A DNA stretch of 30,919 bases from a virus. Location of the stretch: the IMG/VR virus record IMGVR_UViG_3300042691_017476, positions 1-30,919 of that record. One strand, given 5' to 3'. Positions 4,995 to 11,680 of the stretch are shown piece after piece. Position numbers and translations under genes: made by a program. The number at the start of each line of letters is the position of its first letter. Within the stretch, counting starts at the first letter, position 1. The notes under the pieces are model-generated. The model was not told the origin of the DNA. It saw only the letters and a program-made list of their open reading frames with translations, and searched no databases.

Positions 4995-7346
4995 TTAAAA
5001 GTCTATATCATCATTTTTTTGCTTACTCTCAAATCCTGATACACAAAACTTACGGACACCTCCACTTGTGCTGTCCTCACGTTTCCATCCTTTGAACTCA
5101 AAATATGCGCCTAACCATCTGCCGAACCAACTTACATTCATATTTCTTGGTATTTCTCTATGCCCATCATTATAAGATTGCATAACTTCTTTAGTAGCGT
5201 AATAATGACTTTCTTGCCACAGAAACTCGTTCTCGCAAAAATCATAAAAATCCTCACAAGTATTTGCAATCAACTTTTTAGTTTTACCCGTTTTAAGTTC
5301 TGAATATAAAAGACCTTTATCAAAATATTTCTGAATATTAGAAACCATATAGCAATAAAAACTATCCCATTCCTCTTTATTCCATTGACTAAAAAACAAT
5401 TTACCAAATTCATTTATAGGCTTGTAATTTTTAGAGTAATGTCTATAAAGTTCTATTTCTATTTTTCTTGCATCGTGGCTATCTCCAACGCCAGAAAGTA
5501 TATAATTAGATGTGAACATTATTTTAGGGCTTTTTGAAAATGGAATTTCAATAGGTTGTAGGTTTTTTTTATTTAAAGTTAAATTACCAGTTATAATACT
5601 AAACAAGGTTTCAAATTTAAAAGAACGTTCCATATCATCGAAGCAAATGATATTATCATCTAAATTAATAGTTTGATATGGAAACTGCCCTTTATTGTTA
5701 AACTCTTTACCATTTAATGTTACTAATTTTCTGCAATGACTTAACGCTTTTGATATTAACGTTTTACCAGTTCGACCACTTGGATTATCATTTAATGTTT
5801 CATCATAAAATATAATCGCTAACCCTTCATCTTGTTTTTTATAATTGTTTAAAAGATAACCTAAAGCCGTTTCTATAATGATTTTTCTATCTAAATCGTT
5901 ATTTGAAACATTTAAAATAAATTTCTCAAAATCAGATTTTAAATTTGTTTCTTTATATTCATGTGGTATTATATTTTTCTGCCACACAAATCCACCTATA
6001 TCAATGTAATCAATAATTTCTGTTTTGTCTTTTGTTATTTTTAAAACACCATTGGTAAAAAACAAATAACTTTCACTTTCATTGTCCCTTATCATTGAAA
6101 GTTCTTTTGTGGCTAATTGGTTTAAATAACTTTCTGTAAACTTTGTTGTTGATTTGGCAAAAAAGTTATAAACATTCATATCTACCTCAACAACGTGGTT
6201 TAAAACAAAATCTTTTATATGAACTTCATTGACCTCGTTTATAATATTATTATAAACTTTTACAAATGTAAATTCTTGTTCATTTAATTGAACTTTGTAA
6301 AATCCTCTATTTTCTAAAAACAATTTAAACTTAAAATCGTTTAATGATAATTTGCCATTTTTATCAGTATCCCAAAATATCAAAAAGTCATCCTCAAAAT
6401 CAAAATCTATAATATCGTCAATGTCTGAATCTGTCAATCCTTCTTTGCGAAATTGTTTTTTTGCTTTCTGTACTCCCTTTTTTAAAATGTCGTTTGCCTC
6501 CTTTATTTTATTGTCGTCGACTAAGACAAGTGTATCAAATTCGCTTGTGTTTTTATATGCACTTTTAATAATGTTTTCTAATTCTGAATCACTAAGACCA
6601 ACAGAATAAAAATTCTTAAACATCGATAATGCTTCATCTTTTGGTAAACCAGCACGGTTTAATCCACAAGCTAATTTAAAAAGATTGTTATTTCTCTCTC
6701 CAGCATTTAATGTAAACTTTTTATTAAACCATTTAACTATAACATCTACCTTTTTTGAAGTATCTATTATTTGAAAATGTTTTGGGTAATTAGATTTTTG
6801 AGAAACTTCCGTATACTCTTTTTTTAATACCCAAACTTTTGAATTTTCATTAATAAACAAATCAGGGTCGTAGCTTTCATAACAAACTCTCGAAACATCT
6901 TTTGTTTTGCTGTCTAAGAAACTGTCAAAAGTTTCACAAAGTGCCTCGTAATATTTTTTATGATTTTCAATTTCATTCGGTATTTTGACAATAGCTTTAA
7001 CACCATTACCCGAAGGACTTATGAAAGCAGAATAGATAAACTCATTATCTTGCAAACTATCACGTAAACATACAGCATCATCATAGCTTGGTAGATTGTC
7101 AAAATCTAAACAACAAAAACCCGAATGTTTTACAATGTTTTTAGCTGCCCTTCTTGAAAATTCCCCACTAAAACAAACAGAAACAAGTTTTTCTTTCAAA
7201 GCGTTTCTTTTGTCTTTGTTTTTTTCGTTTCTAATAGCTTCAATTTTAGAAGCATTAGATCCATCTTTAAAAGAAAGTAAAACCTCTTTTATATCTTTAT
7301 AAAAAGGATTTTCAACGTCTGTTATTTTTTTAAATAATGTTATCAT
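4995..7346 (-). CDS. Bifunctional primase-helicase (VirE/BT4734-type N terminus, SF3/D5-like helicase)
   Basis: A 783-residue replication initiator combining priming and unwinding. The N-terminal part (about 40-170) matches the BT4734/VirE N-terminal domain, a primase-polymerase-like fold, with CLDFDNL (79-85) carrying the acidic pair and SPSGNGVK (110-117) as the nucleotide-binding loop. Residues about 215-270 (ERNNNLFKLACGLNRAGL and the following helices) look like the primase C-terminal helical domain. The helicase part has Walker A GRTGKT (524-529), Walker B IICFDDM (about 565-571), a sensor region IMFTSNYILSG and DARKIEIE. A winged-helix-like tail follows. It overlaps the upstream 71-residue gene by ATGA and leads the helicase-nuclease operon. 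Confidence 0.93.
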   Translation of the reverse strand: MITLFKKITDVENPFYKDIKEVLLSFKDGSNASKIEAIRNEKNKDKRNALKEKLVSVCFSGEFSRRAAKNIVKHSGFCCLDFDNLPSYDDAVCLRDSLQDNEFIYSAFISPSGNGVKAIVKIPNEIENHKKYYEALCETFDSFLDSKTKDVSRVCYESYDPDLFINENSKVWVLKKEYTEVSQKSNYPKHFQIIDTSKKVDVIVKWFNKKFTLNAGERNNNLFKLACGLNRAGLPKDEALSMFKNFYSVGLSDSELENIIKSAYKNTSEFDTLVLVDDNKIKEANDILKKGVQKAKKQFRKEGLTDSDIDDIIDFDFEDDFLIFWDTDKNGKLSLNDFKFKLFLENRGFYKVQLNEQEFTFVKVYNNIINEVNEVHIKDFVLNHVVEVDMNVYNFFAKSTTKFTESYLNQLATKELSMIRDNESESYLFFTNGVLKITKDKTEIIDYIDIGGFVWQKNIIPHEYKETNLKSDFEKFILNVSNNDLDRKIIIETALGYLLNNYKKQDEGLAIIFYDETLNDNPSGRTGKTLISKALSHCRKLVTLNGKEFNNKGQFPYQTINLDDNIICFDDMERSFKFETLFSIITGNLTLNKKNLQPIEIPFSKSPKIMFTSNYILSGVGDSHDARKIEIELYRHYSKNYKPINEFGKLFFSQWNKEEWDSFYCYMVSNIQKYFDKGLLYSELKTGKTKKLIANTCEDFYDFCENEFLWQESHYYATKEVMQSYNDGHREIPRNMNVSWFGRWLGAYFEFKGWKREDSTSGGVRKFCVSGFESKQKNDDIDF

Positions 7347-7558
7347 ATTTTAAAAGAATAAAAATAAACATCATTTTTTGAATTAACTAATTCAAATACA
7401 ACAGTACGAAATTCTGCATCTATTTTAATAACATTTGGAATTGTGTCATCGTAACCAATAGATTGCATTAAATAATTAAAAGCCTTACGGTGTATTTCTT
7501 TTTGAGAACCTGGAAACTCTTTGTCAAACTCCTCTTTGTTGACTATAAATAATTTCAT
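7343..7558 (-). CDS. Hypothetical protein, 71 residues, first gene of the replication operon
   Basis: I do not recognise this protein. It starts MKLFIVNKEEFDKEFP and has a predicted helix (24-35) and beta strands toward the C terminus (VFELVNSKNDVYFYSFKI). Its TGA stop overlaps the ATG of the primase-helicase by one base in an ATGA arrangement, so the two are likely coupled. A good promoter lies 24 bp upstream of its start codon (7582-7614). A regulatory or accessory role in replication is only a guess from position. Confidence 0.7.
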   Translation of the reverse strand: MKLFIVNKEEFDKEFPGSQKEIHRKAFNYLMQSIGYDDTIPNVIKIDAEFRTVVFELVNSKNDVYFYSFKI

Positions 7559-7581
7559 AAATAAATAAATAATAATAATTA

Positions 7582-7614
7582 CAAATATATAAAAAACAGC
7601 AATACAAAATACAA
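7582..7614 (-). promoter_or_regulatory. Promoter of the replication operon
   Basis: On the minus strand TTG (complement at 7612-7614), 22 nt, then TATATTTG (complement at 7582-7589): an exact -7 TANNTTTG box. The start codon of the 71-residue gene is about 24 nt downstream. The spacer holds one copy of the TGCTGTT/AACAGCA motif (7595-7601), so a protein binding this motif would block or modulate the promoter. Confidence 0.65.
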
Positions 7615-7837
7615 AACACTAAAGAAAAAAATAACTTTTATTGATTATCAAATAGTTAGATTTCTTAATACAGCAAAACACAAAAAAACAGCATTTTCTT
7701 TATATATATTTTTAAAAGTATTAAAAAAAATATTTTTTGTAGCGAAATTCAAAAAAATGCTGTTTTGCTGTTTTTATATTTATAACTAATTGATTTTAAA
7801 GGTATAAAACAAAACAGCATCCTGATTGGATGCTGTT
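7595..7837. repeat. AACAGCA motif cluster in an A+T-rich gap; candidate origin or operator array
   Basis: The 299-bp gap 7559-7857 has no gene. Seven copies of AACAGCA, on either strand, occur in 243 bp: 7595, 7669 (as TACAGCA), 7687, 7758 (reverse), 7766 (reverse), 7813, and 7831 (reverse). Copies 7685-7697 and 7754-7766 form a perfect 13-bp inverted repeat (AAAACAGCATTTT), and the last two form the terminator stem. The rest is almost entirely A and T. Iteron-like motifs in A+T-rich DNA next to the primase-helicase suggest a replication origin, but a repressor operator array is equally possible. Confidence 0.45.
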
Positions 7838-7840
7838 TTT
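7811..7840 (-). terminator. Strong intrinsic terminator after the SSB-like gene
   Basis: AAAACAGCATCC (7811-7822), loop of five, GGATGCTGTTTT (7828-7839): a perfect 12-bp stem. On the minus strand it begins 18 bp after the stop of the 224-residue gene and is followed by TTTTGTTTT. The A-run before the stem on this strand would also give a T-tail on the plus strand, so it may work in both directions. Confidence 0.85.
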
Positions 7841-7857
7841 ATGGTGTTTTTGATGTA

Positions 7858-8532
7858 TTAAAAATTTAATTCATCTATTATTTCTTCTTCTTCTACTTCA
7901 ATTTCATTTACATCTGGTTCAGCCTTTGTTAAATAGCTTTTAAGATATGCTTCTAAAATTTCAAAAACCTCATCAGCTTGTACTGCTTCTTTATTACTTA
8001 ATGACCTTTCAAATTCAAATAAAGGAGCATTAAATTTAACAGCGCCTTTCTTACCTTCTTTAACTTTTGAAACGCAAATCCATTCGTCAGGCAATCTATT
8101 ACGTGTTTTTTGAGTGAAAACACCCCACTCTTGAACTGAACTACCCTTAAGTTGTAAATTAGCTAAAGTTCCATCTTCAAGCATAATGTAAATAGATTTT
8201 ACATAATGACCTCCAGCAGACTGTACTTTTTCTTTAATATCTTTGTAAAGACCTTTTGCAATTTCATTCCCCTTAAATGGTTTAACAGTCATTATTTCTT
8301 TAGAGATAAATTTAACCTCATTAGAAAAAATACCGCTTTGCGTTGGGTCGTTCCATCCTTTAACAGTATGTAATTCATCTAAGACTAAAAAACGAAAAGG
8401 AAGTTTTACTTGTACTTTCTCTTGTTTTTCTTTGTTGTAATACTCAAAACATTTGTCGTTGGATTTCCACTCTAAAAATTTAGTAGCTGGATTTGATTGT
8501 GGCGTGTTAAACGCATTTCTACGATTACTCAT
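7858..8532 (-). CDS. Probable phage single-stranded DNA-binding protein
   Basis: A 224-residue protein that I cannot match by name, but its form suggests an SSB. It has a soluble, beta-rich body with several aromatic and basic residues (for example KFLEWKSNDKCFEYYNKEKQ near the start and an EWGVFTQKTRNRLPDEW segment) and a strongly acidic C-terminal tail, residues 208-224, ending EEEEIIDELNF. An acidic tail with a terminal Phe is the signature by which bacterial SSB and T7 gp2.5-type proteins bind partner enzymes. It has a strong terminator directly behind it, lies next to the replication operon and appears to be a separately regulated, probably abundant product. The start is the ATG at 8530-8532. 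Confidence 0.5.
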   Translation of the reverse strand: MSNRRNAFNTPQSNPATKFLEWKSNDKCFEYYNKEKQEKVQVKLPFRFLVLDELHTVKGWNDPTQSGIFSNEVKFISKEIMTVKPFKGNEIAKGLYKDIKEKVQSAGGHYVKSIYIMLEDGTLANLQLKGSSVQEWGVFTQKTRNRLPDEWICVSKVKEGKKGAVKFNAPLFEFERSLSNKEAVQADEVFEILEAYLKSYLTKAEPDVNEIEVEEEEIIDELNF

Positions 8533-8609
8533 AATATATATTTATTTATGGTCTACAATTACGTTGGGTAAACCTTCCAACTGTTATTATGATATGTAAA
8601 TATACAAAA

Positions 8610-9074
8610 TTATTTACTTAGTTTTACTGTTAGATAAGATTTTCCTATACTTAATTCAGGAAACTTTTTTAGTTCGCCATTTTCATCAATCCAATATCTT
8701 ACGCCTTCTTCTTCTACTGTTTGAACTGTCCCTTTTTGAAAACCATCAAAAGCACTTTGATATTTTTCGCAAAGTTGTTTTTTTTCAGCCTCTTTATTTT
8801 CTATTTCTTCAATTCCTTTAAAGCTAAAAGTTTTACGCCCATTAACCGCTTTTATTTCAAATCCACAATATTTTCCGTTGTAAGATTCTGCTTCTGCGCT
8901 AATTTCATTTAATCTTTCATCCTCAAAGTTTTTTACGATTTCTAAAACTTTCTCGGCTTCTGTTTTAGCATTACGCATTTTAATTAATGCGTCTAAATTT
9001 GATAATTCGCCCTCAACTGATTGTTGACGTACGTTGTGCAGTTCTTCTTGAATCTGCATAAATAAATCTTTCAT
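8610..9074 (-). CDS. Hypothetical early protein, 154 residues, with coiled-coil N terminus
   Basis: Not recognised. Residues 1-60 are a long charged helix (MKDLFMQIQEELHNVRQQ... and KTEAEKVLEIVKNFEDERL), followed by a small beta region (YCGFEIKAVNGRKTFSF), a second charged helix (EEIENKEAEKKQLCEKY) and beta strands to the end. The shape recalls phage proteins that act with recombination or single-strand binding factors, but no motif proves it. It has its own strong promoter and precedes the SSB-like gene by 77 bp, so the two may share a transcript that stops at the 7811 terminator. Confidence 0.75.
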   Translation of the reverse strand: MKDLFMQIQEELHNVRQQSVEGELSNLDALIKMRNAKTEAEKVLEIVKNFEDERLNEISAEAESYNGKYCGFEIKAVNGRKTFSFKGIEEIENKEAEKKQLCEKYQSAFDGFQKGTVQTVEEEGVRYWIDENGELKKFPELSIGKSYLTVKLSK

Positions 9075-9112
9075 AATTCTAATTTAAGGTTATTTTTAAA
9101 TTTTAACATACA

Positions 9113-9143
9113 CAAAAATAAGCATTTAAGTATTTAGAAACAA
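9113..9143 (-). promoter_or_regulatory. Promoter of the 154-residue and SSB-like genes
   Basis: On the minus strand TTG (complement 9141-9143), 20 nt, TATTTTTG (complement 9113-9120): a very good match to the Bacteroidota consensus. It overlaps the gap after the 102-residue gene and leaves a leader of about 33 nt. Its -7 region GCTTATTTTTGT is the same 12-mer as at 20070-20081. Confidence 0.65.
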
Positions 9144-9144
9144 A

Positions 9145-9453
9145 CTAAATAGCGTTTAGTTTGCTTAATGGAGTGTAATTCATTTTACTTTCTATAACTA
9201 AATTTAAATCCAAATCGCAAAATATATTTTTGCCTATTTTCTGAACATATTTTAAATGTAGTTTGCTTTTTCTGTTAGCGCAATAAAGTATAAATTCATC
9301 ACAAACTTTTTGAGAATAAAAATAACTCGATTGACCTACTTTAACATCTAAAATTTTAACTGGTGCTATTTTGTTAATAAATAAATAATTGTAAACAAAC
9401 TCTTTGCTTTTTCCAGTAGCTAAACGCATATCTTTTCTTGTGTATAGTTTCAT
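9145..9453 (-). CDS. Small winged-helix-like DNA-binding protein
   Basis: A 102-residue protein whose N-terminal 60 residues resemble excisionase/MerR-like helix-turn-helix proteins of Bacteroidota phages: YTRKDMRLATGKSKEFVYNY as the two helices, a wing-like strand KILDVKVGQSSYFYS and a helix DEFILYCANRK. The basic C-terminal part is less defined. The ATG at 9451-9453 overlaps the TGA stop of the preceding 42-residue gene (ATGA). It may be a regulator of early transcription or a DNA-bending factor; which one cannot be told here. Confidence 0.6.
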   Translation of the reverse strand: MKLYTRKDMRLATGKSKEFVYNYLFINKIAPVKILDVKVGQSSYFYSQKVCDEFILYCANRKSKLHLKYVQKIGKNIFCDLDLNLVIESKMNYTPLSKLNAI

Positions 9454-9578
9454 AACGCTACCTTTTTAACAACACCCTTACTAATAAATGTAAAAGTGTT
9501 GTGTTTAACTCTTTTTGATGTTTCTATTGCTAACTGTCTAAGTCGCCAGTTCTCCTCTGAAATTGTTTCTTTTTTCAT
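9450..9578 (-). CDS. Small basic protein, 42 residues
   Basis: A short frame starting MKKETISEENWRLRQLAIET and ending GVVKKVAL. Its stop overlaps the next start codon by ATGA, a sign of real coupled translation, while its own start lies 41 nt inside the end of the 56-residue gene. It is basic, mostly helical in the first half, and without a recognised motif. Confidence 0.5.
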   Translation of the reverse strand: MKKETISEENWRLRQLAIETSKRVKHNTFTFISKGVVKKVAL

Positions 9579-9708
9579 TTTTATAATTTTCTTTTTTTAA
9601 TCGTTGTGCTTTGCTTTGCTTTTCAAAAGCTCTTAACATAGCCTCGTTATTTGCGTAGTGGACTGACTTAATTGTGTCACGCATCCACGTGTTAAAATCT
9701 TTTCTCAT
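9538..9708 (-). CDS. Small basic protein, 56 residues
   Basis: The frame starts MRKDFNTWMRDTIKSVHYAN and ends RNNFRGELAT. It is highly charged (Lys, Arg, Asn) and helical. Its start overlaps the stop of the 25-residue gene by ATGA. The last 13 codons overlap the 42-residue gene. No function can be assigned. Confidence 0.5.
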   Translation of the reverse strand: MRKDFNTWMRDTIKSVHYANNEAMLRAFEKQSKAQRLKKENYKNEKRNNFRGELAT

Positions 9709-9782
9709 CCTTTTACAATTTCTATTTTATGACCTAATTTTGATTCAATTTCTGCAACTGTCATTTTAACTGGTGTTTTCAT
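9705..9782 (-). CDS. Micro-protein, 25 residues
   Basis: MKTPVKMTVAEIESKLGHKI followed by EIVKG. The helix-turn-strand shape (TVAEIESKLG, then KIEIV) looks like a real folded motif rather than noise. It is linked by ATGA to the following gene and separated by 2 bp from the preceding gene, so it fits the coupled gene chain. Function unknown. Confidence 0.5.
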   Translation of the reverse strand: MKTPVKMTVAEIESKLGHKIEIVKG

Positions 9783-9784
9783 AA

Positions 9785-9937
9785 CTAATTCAAATTTATT
9801 TTTGATTGTTCGATACTTTTTTGAAAGATGTCAGAGTGAACTAACATCATTGTTCTATCATTTACTTTTGGTAAATCTTTGACAAGTGCTTTAATTCGAG
9901 CGTTGTCAGATTGTCTAAATAATTCGAGCGTTGTCAT
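9785..9937 (-). CDS. Small protein, 50 residues
   Basis: Starts MTTLELFRQSDNARIKALVK. Mostly helical, with no recognised motif. Its start overlaps the stop of the 56-residue gene at 9934 by ATGA, and it ends 2 bp before the next gene. Its position in the chain is the main support. Confidence 0.5.
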   Translation of the reverse strand: MTTLELFRQSDNARIKALVKDLPKVNDRTMMLVHSDIFQKSIEQSKINLN

Positions 9938-10104
9938 AACGCTTTTATTAAGTTATACAAATCTGTTTTAGCTTTTCGTAACTGAATCTTTTGGTCGCTA
10001 TTCAACCCAAAAGATTTTTTAAATTCTCGCATCTCTTTTATATACTCGTTTAAGTATTTGAATAATGCGATTTTATCCTCGTTTAATACTGTAAATTTGC
10101 TCAT
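9934..10104 (-). CDS. Small helical protein, 56 residues
   Basis: Starts MSKFTVLNEDKIALFKYLNE and continues as a basic helical protein ending YNLIKAL. It is coupled by ATGA on both sides (with the 100-residue gene upstream and the 50-residue gene downstream). Function unknown. Confidence 0.55.
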   Translation of the reverse strand: MSKFTVLNEDKIALFKYLNEYIKEMREFKKSFGLNSDQKIQLRKAKTDLYNLIKAL

Positions 10105-10403
10105 ATTACTGATTTTAAAAATTTAATTCTTTGTTTATTTGAGTAGCTGTAGAAAGTTCCTTTTTTTAAAAACTTTTTTAGTTCGGGAAACATTAAGGGA
10201 GTATCTGCGAAATGCAATCCTTTTTCATAACATGAATCGTTATCAGAATCAAATCCCCATAAAATTTTAGGCAGTAAAAAGCATAATCGTTTACAATCAT
10301 ATTCAACTTTTACATCTTCCACAATCTCCAACGCTTCTTTATAAATTTGCTTTCTTAGTTCGAGAGGGACTTCTTGACAGGGTTTAATATGTGAGTTTTT
10401 CAT
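10101..10403 (-). CDS. Hypothetical early protein, 100 residues
   Basis: Not recognised. It contains a helix QEVPLELRKQIYKEALEIVE (10-29), a compact middle with two Cys (CKRLCFLLP, 37-45) and a C-terminal basic segment (KQRIKFLKSVI). The two Cys are too few for a zinc site of the usual kind. It is ATGA-coupled to the gene before and after. It could be an early host-interaction or DNA-associated protein; nothing in the sequence decides. Confidence 0.65.
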   Translation of the reverse strand: MKNSHIKPCQEVPLELRKQIYKEALEIVEDVKVEYDCKRLCFLLPKILWGFDSDNDSCYEKGLHFADTPLMFPELKKFLKKGTFYSYSNKQRIKFLKSVI

Positions 10404-10612
10404 AACTTTTCATTTAATAATTGATAAACTTCTTCTATATGTTCCTGTAATACATTTGTCAAATCGATTTCGCTATCTTCAGCTGTAATCTTATGTATTG
10501 TTGCTTCGGGTGTTTCTTCGGGTTCATCCCTCGTTGCTGGAATATTCATCCCTTCAACCGTGTAGTGTAAAGTTAATCTAACACCGTATAGTTCTATTGT
10601 TTCGTAGTTCAT
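10400..10612 (-). CDS. Small acidic phage protein, 70 residues
   Basis: Two beta strands (YETIELYGVRLTLHYTVEG), a loop ATRDEPEETPEATI, another strand pair and a final helix LQEHIEEVYQLLNEKL. This strand-strand-loop-helix form resembles a small conserved protein of unknown function found in many siphovirus genomes. It is strongly acidic. Its stop overlaps the next start by ATGA. Confidence 0.65.
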   Translation of the reverse strand: MNYETIELYGVRLTLHYTVEGMNIPATRDEPEETPEATIHKITAEDSEIDLTNVLQEHIEEVYQLLNEKL

Positions 10613-10626
10613 AATTTTGGATATTT

Positions 10627-10839
10627 TTAAAAATCTATTTCGTTATCAATTAACCTTTGTTTAATAAGCTCTGCCCTTTTTTGAGCTAAAAACAATGCTA
10701 TTTCAAACCATTCTATTAAGTGCTTTTGGTCTTCATTTTTAACTACATTAGTTAAACAAATAGATTGTAAATTCAAATCTTCATTTGCTTTTTCTAATTC
10801 TGCCATTAAAGACTCTCTATGTGATTTTTTAAGTTCCAT
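10627..10839 (-). CDS. Small helical protein, 70 residues
   Basis: Two amphipathic helices: KKSHRESLMAELEKANEDL (4-22) and EDQKHLIEWFEIALFLAQKR (36-55). No known domain. The start codon is preceded by the leader AACATATAAAATT, identical to that of the gene starting at 11220 (a 22-bp repeat). It follows the 32-residue membrane peptide by 13 bp. Confidence 0.6.
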   Translation of the reverse strand: MELKKSHRESLMAELEKANEDLNLQSICLTNVVKNEDQKHLIEWFEIALFLAQKRAELIKQRLIDNEIDF

Positions 10840-10858
10840 AATTTTATATGTTTTAGTT
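10837..10858 (-). repeat. 22-bp duplicated leader/start site (copy 2; copy 1 at 11218-11239)
   Basis: The plus-strand strings from the start codon complement CAT outward are identical for 22 bp at 10837-10858 and 11218-11239 (minus strand: CTAAAACATATAAAATTATG). It covers the ribosome-binding region and ATG of two unrelated small genes. This suggests a duplicated translation start or a leftover of recombination between early genes. Confidence 0.6.
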
Positions 10859-10951
10859 AAAAAAAGTTGAACACATTAATAAAGTTAAGCCAAAAACTGT
10901 TAAAGCTATAACCATATTTTCAATAATTGATTTTAGTTCTGATTTTTTCAT
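10853..10951 (-). CDS. Membrane micro-protein, 32 residues
   Basis: MKKSELKSIIENMVIALTVF followed by GLTLLMCSTFFN. After a short charged N terminus, residues 13-30 form one hydrophobic transmembrane helix. The frame is followed closely by the next gene, whose leader overlaps its stop codon region. Possibly a small inner-membrane protein acting on the host; holin activity is unlikely given its early position and single short helix, but cannot be excluded. Confidence 0.5.
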   Translation of the reverse strand: MKKSELKSIIENMVIALTVFGLTLLMCSTFFN

Positions 10952-11019
10952 TTTAAGTAAGTATTAAAAATTAATGTTAAATTGTTGATTGAATTTCTAT
11001 GTTTTCTGTTTTTTTAAAT

Positions 11020-11220
11020 TTATTTTGAAAATATAAATCCAAATTCTTCTTGATAATCATTGTAACCAAACTCGCCATCTATTTCTTTTACTTCTCCGTT
11101 TGCTAATTCAATTTGTAAGTTGGCATAAAATGATTTGTCAGTTACATTTTTTATGTTGTTTACATCTACTGATACTACTAATTCGTTGTAAAGTTCTTTG
11201 TTTGTGATAATTGTTTTCAT
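11020..11220 (-). CDS. Small protein, 66 residues, first gene of the early operon
   Basis: Starts MKTIITNKELYNELVVSVDV at the ATG 11218-11220, chosen because the promoter at 11248-11276 lies just upstream; the longer frame from 11274 would place the start inside the promoter. It has alternating strands and an acidic second half (GEVKEIDGEFGYNDYQEEFG). No motif recognised. Confidence 0.65.
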   Translation of the reverse strand: MKTIITNKELYNELVVSVDVNNIKNVTDKSFYANLQIELANGEVKEIDGEFGYNDYQEEFGFIFSK

Positions 11221-11247
11221 AATTTTATATGTTTTAGTTTGATGATG

Positions 11248-11276
11248 TAAAGATAGTAATATTTTTATTAACACAA
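11248..11276 (-). promoter_or_regulatory. Early minus-strand promoter
   Basis: On the minus strand TTG (complement 11274-11276), 18 nt, TATCTTTA (complement 11248-11255), a near-consensus -7 box (last base A for G). The leader to the ATG is about 27 nt. It lies back to back with the plus-strand promoter at 11329-11336, so the two transcription programs diverge here. Confidence 0.6.
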
Positions 11277-11296
11277 AACTTTTTTGTACTTTTTTT

Positions 11297-11336
11297 GTTA
11301 TTTATATTTATTCTAAATAAGTTTTTTGTATATTTG
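11297..11336 (+). promoter_or_regulatory. Plus-strand promoter with palindrome copy 1
   Basis: GTTATTT, 11 nt (ATATTTATTCT), AAATAAG at 11297-11321 is copy 1 of the palindrome, followed at 11329-11336 by TATATTTG, an exact -7 box. No TTG sits at a proper -33 distance, so an activator bound to the palindrome may substitute for it. The transcription start would fall at about 11341-11343, on the ATG of the next gene. From AAATAAG to TATATTTGTG the sequence is nearly the same as at 14015-14036. Confidence 0.65.
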
Positions 11337-11341
11337 TGTAT

Positions 11342-11596
11342 ATGATAGTAGAGTTGCATAGATGGATTACTGAATTAATAGATGATGAAGATTCTATTTA
11401 TACTCCTATTGTTCCTGAAGGTTATTACGAAAGCGATAGAATAAGATTAGATAGAATTGATAAATACACCGTTAGTGAAGACAAAACAGAAATTATATTA
11501 ACTATTGGTGGTAACGAGTTTTTTTACGATTACTCAAAAGAAGGACACGAAAAAATAAAAAGATATTTCGATTTATTAGAAACAGAAATAAACTAA
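11342..11596 (+). CDS. Hypothetical protein, 84 residues, first gene of the packaging operon
   Basis: Starts MIVELHRWITELIDDEDSIY at the ATG 11342-11344; the GTG at 11336 would lie within the promoter. The protein is acidic, with predicted strands (KYTVSEDKTEIILTIGGNEF) and a C-terminal helix. Not recognised. The start codon falls where transcription should begin, so its message may be leaderless. A role in starting late expression is possible from position only. Confidence 0.7.
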   Translation: MIVELHRWITELIDDEDSIYTPIVPEGYYESDRIRLDRIDKYTVSEDKTEIILTIGGNEFFYDYSKEGHEKIKRYFDLLETEIN

Positions 11597-11629
11597 CTAT
11601 AAGGCAGTCGTAATTTAAAATGACTGTTT

Positions 11630-11656
11630 ACCTACTTTAAATTATTTAAGGTAGGT
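11630..11656 (+). terminator. Hairpin between the first gene and the terminase; attenuator or weak terminator
   Basis: ACCTACTTTAAAT (11630-11642), one base, ATTTAAGGTAGGT (11644-11656): 12 of 13 pairs. It is followed by TTAACTTGTTT, only a broken T-tract, so it may act as a partial terminator or processing site that sets terminase level. A smaller CAGTC/GACTG pairing precedes it. Confidence 0.5.
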
Positions 11657-11680
11657 TTAACTTGTTTAAATGAAATAATA

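Noticed and set aside
7559-7857. CRISPR array
   Set aside because: The AACAGCA motifs are only 7 bp, occur in both orientations and have irregular spacing.
11221-11341. Lambda-like immunity switch at the divergent promoters
   Set aside because: Divergent promoters are present, but no repressor or Cro-like gene flanks them and only one palindrome is found, so a lysogeny switch cannot be supported.
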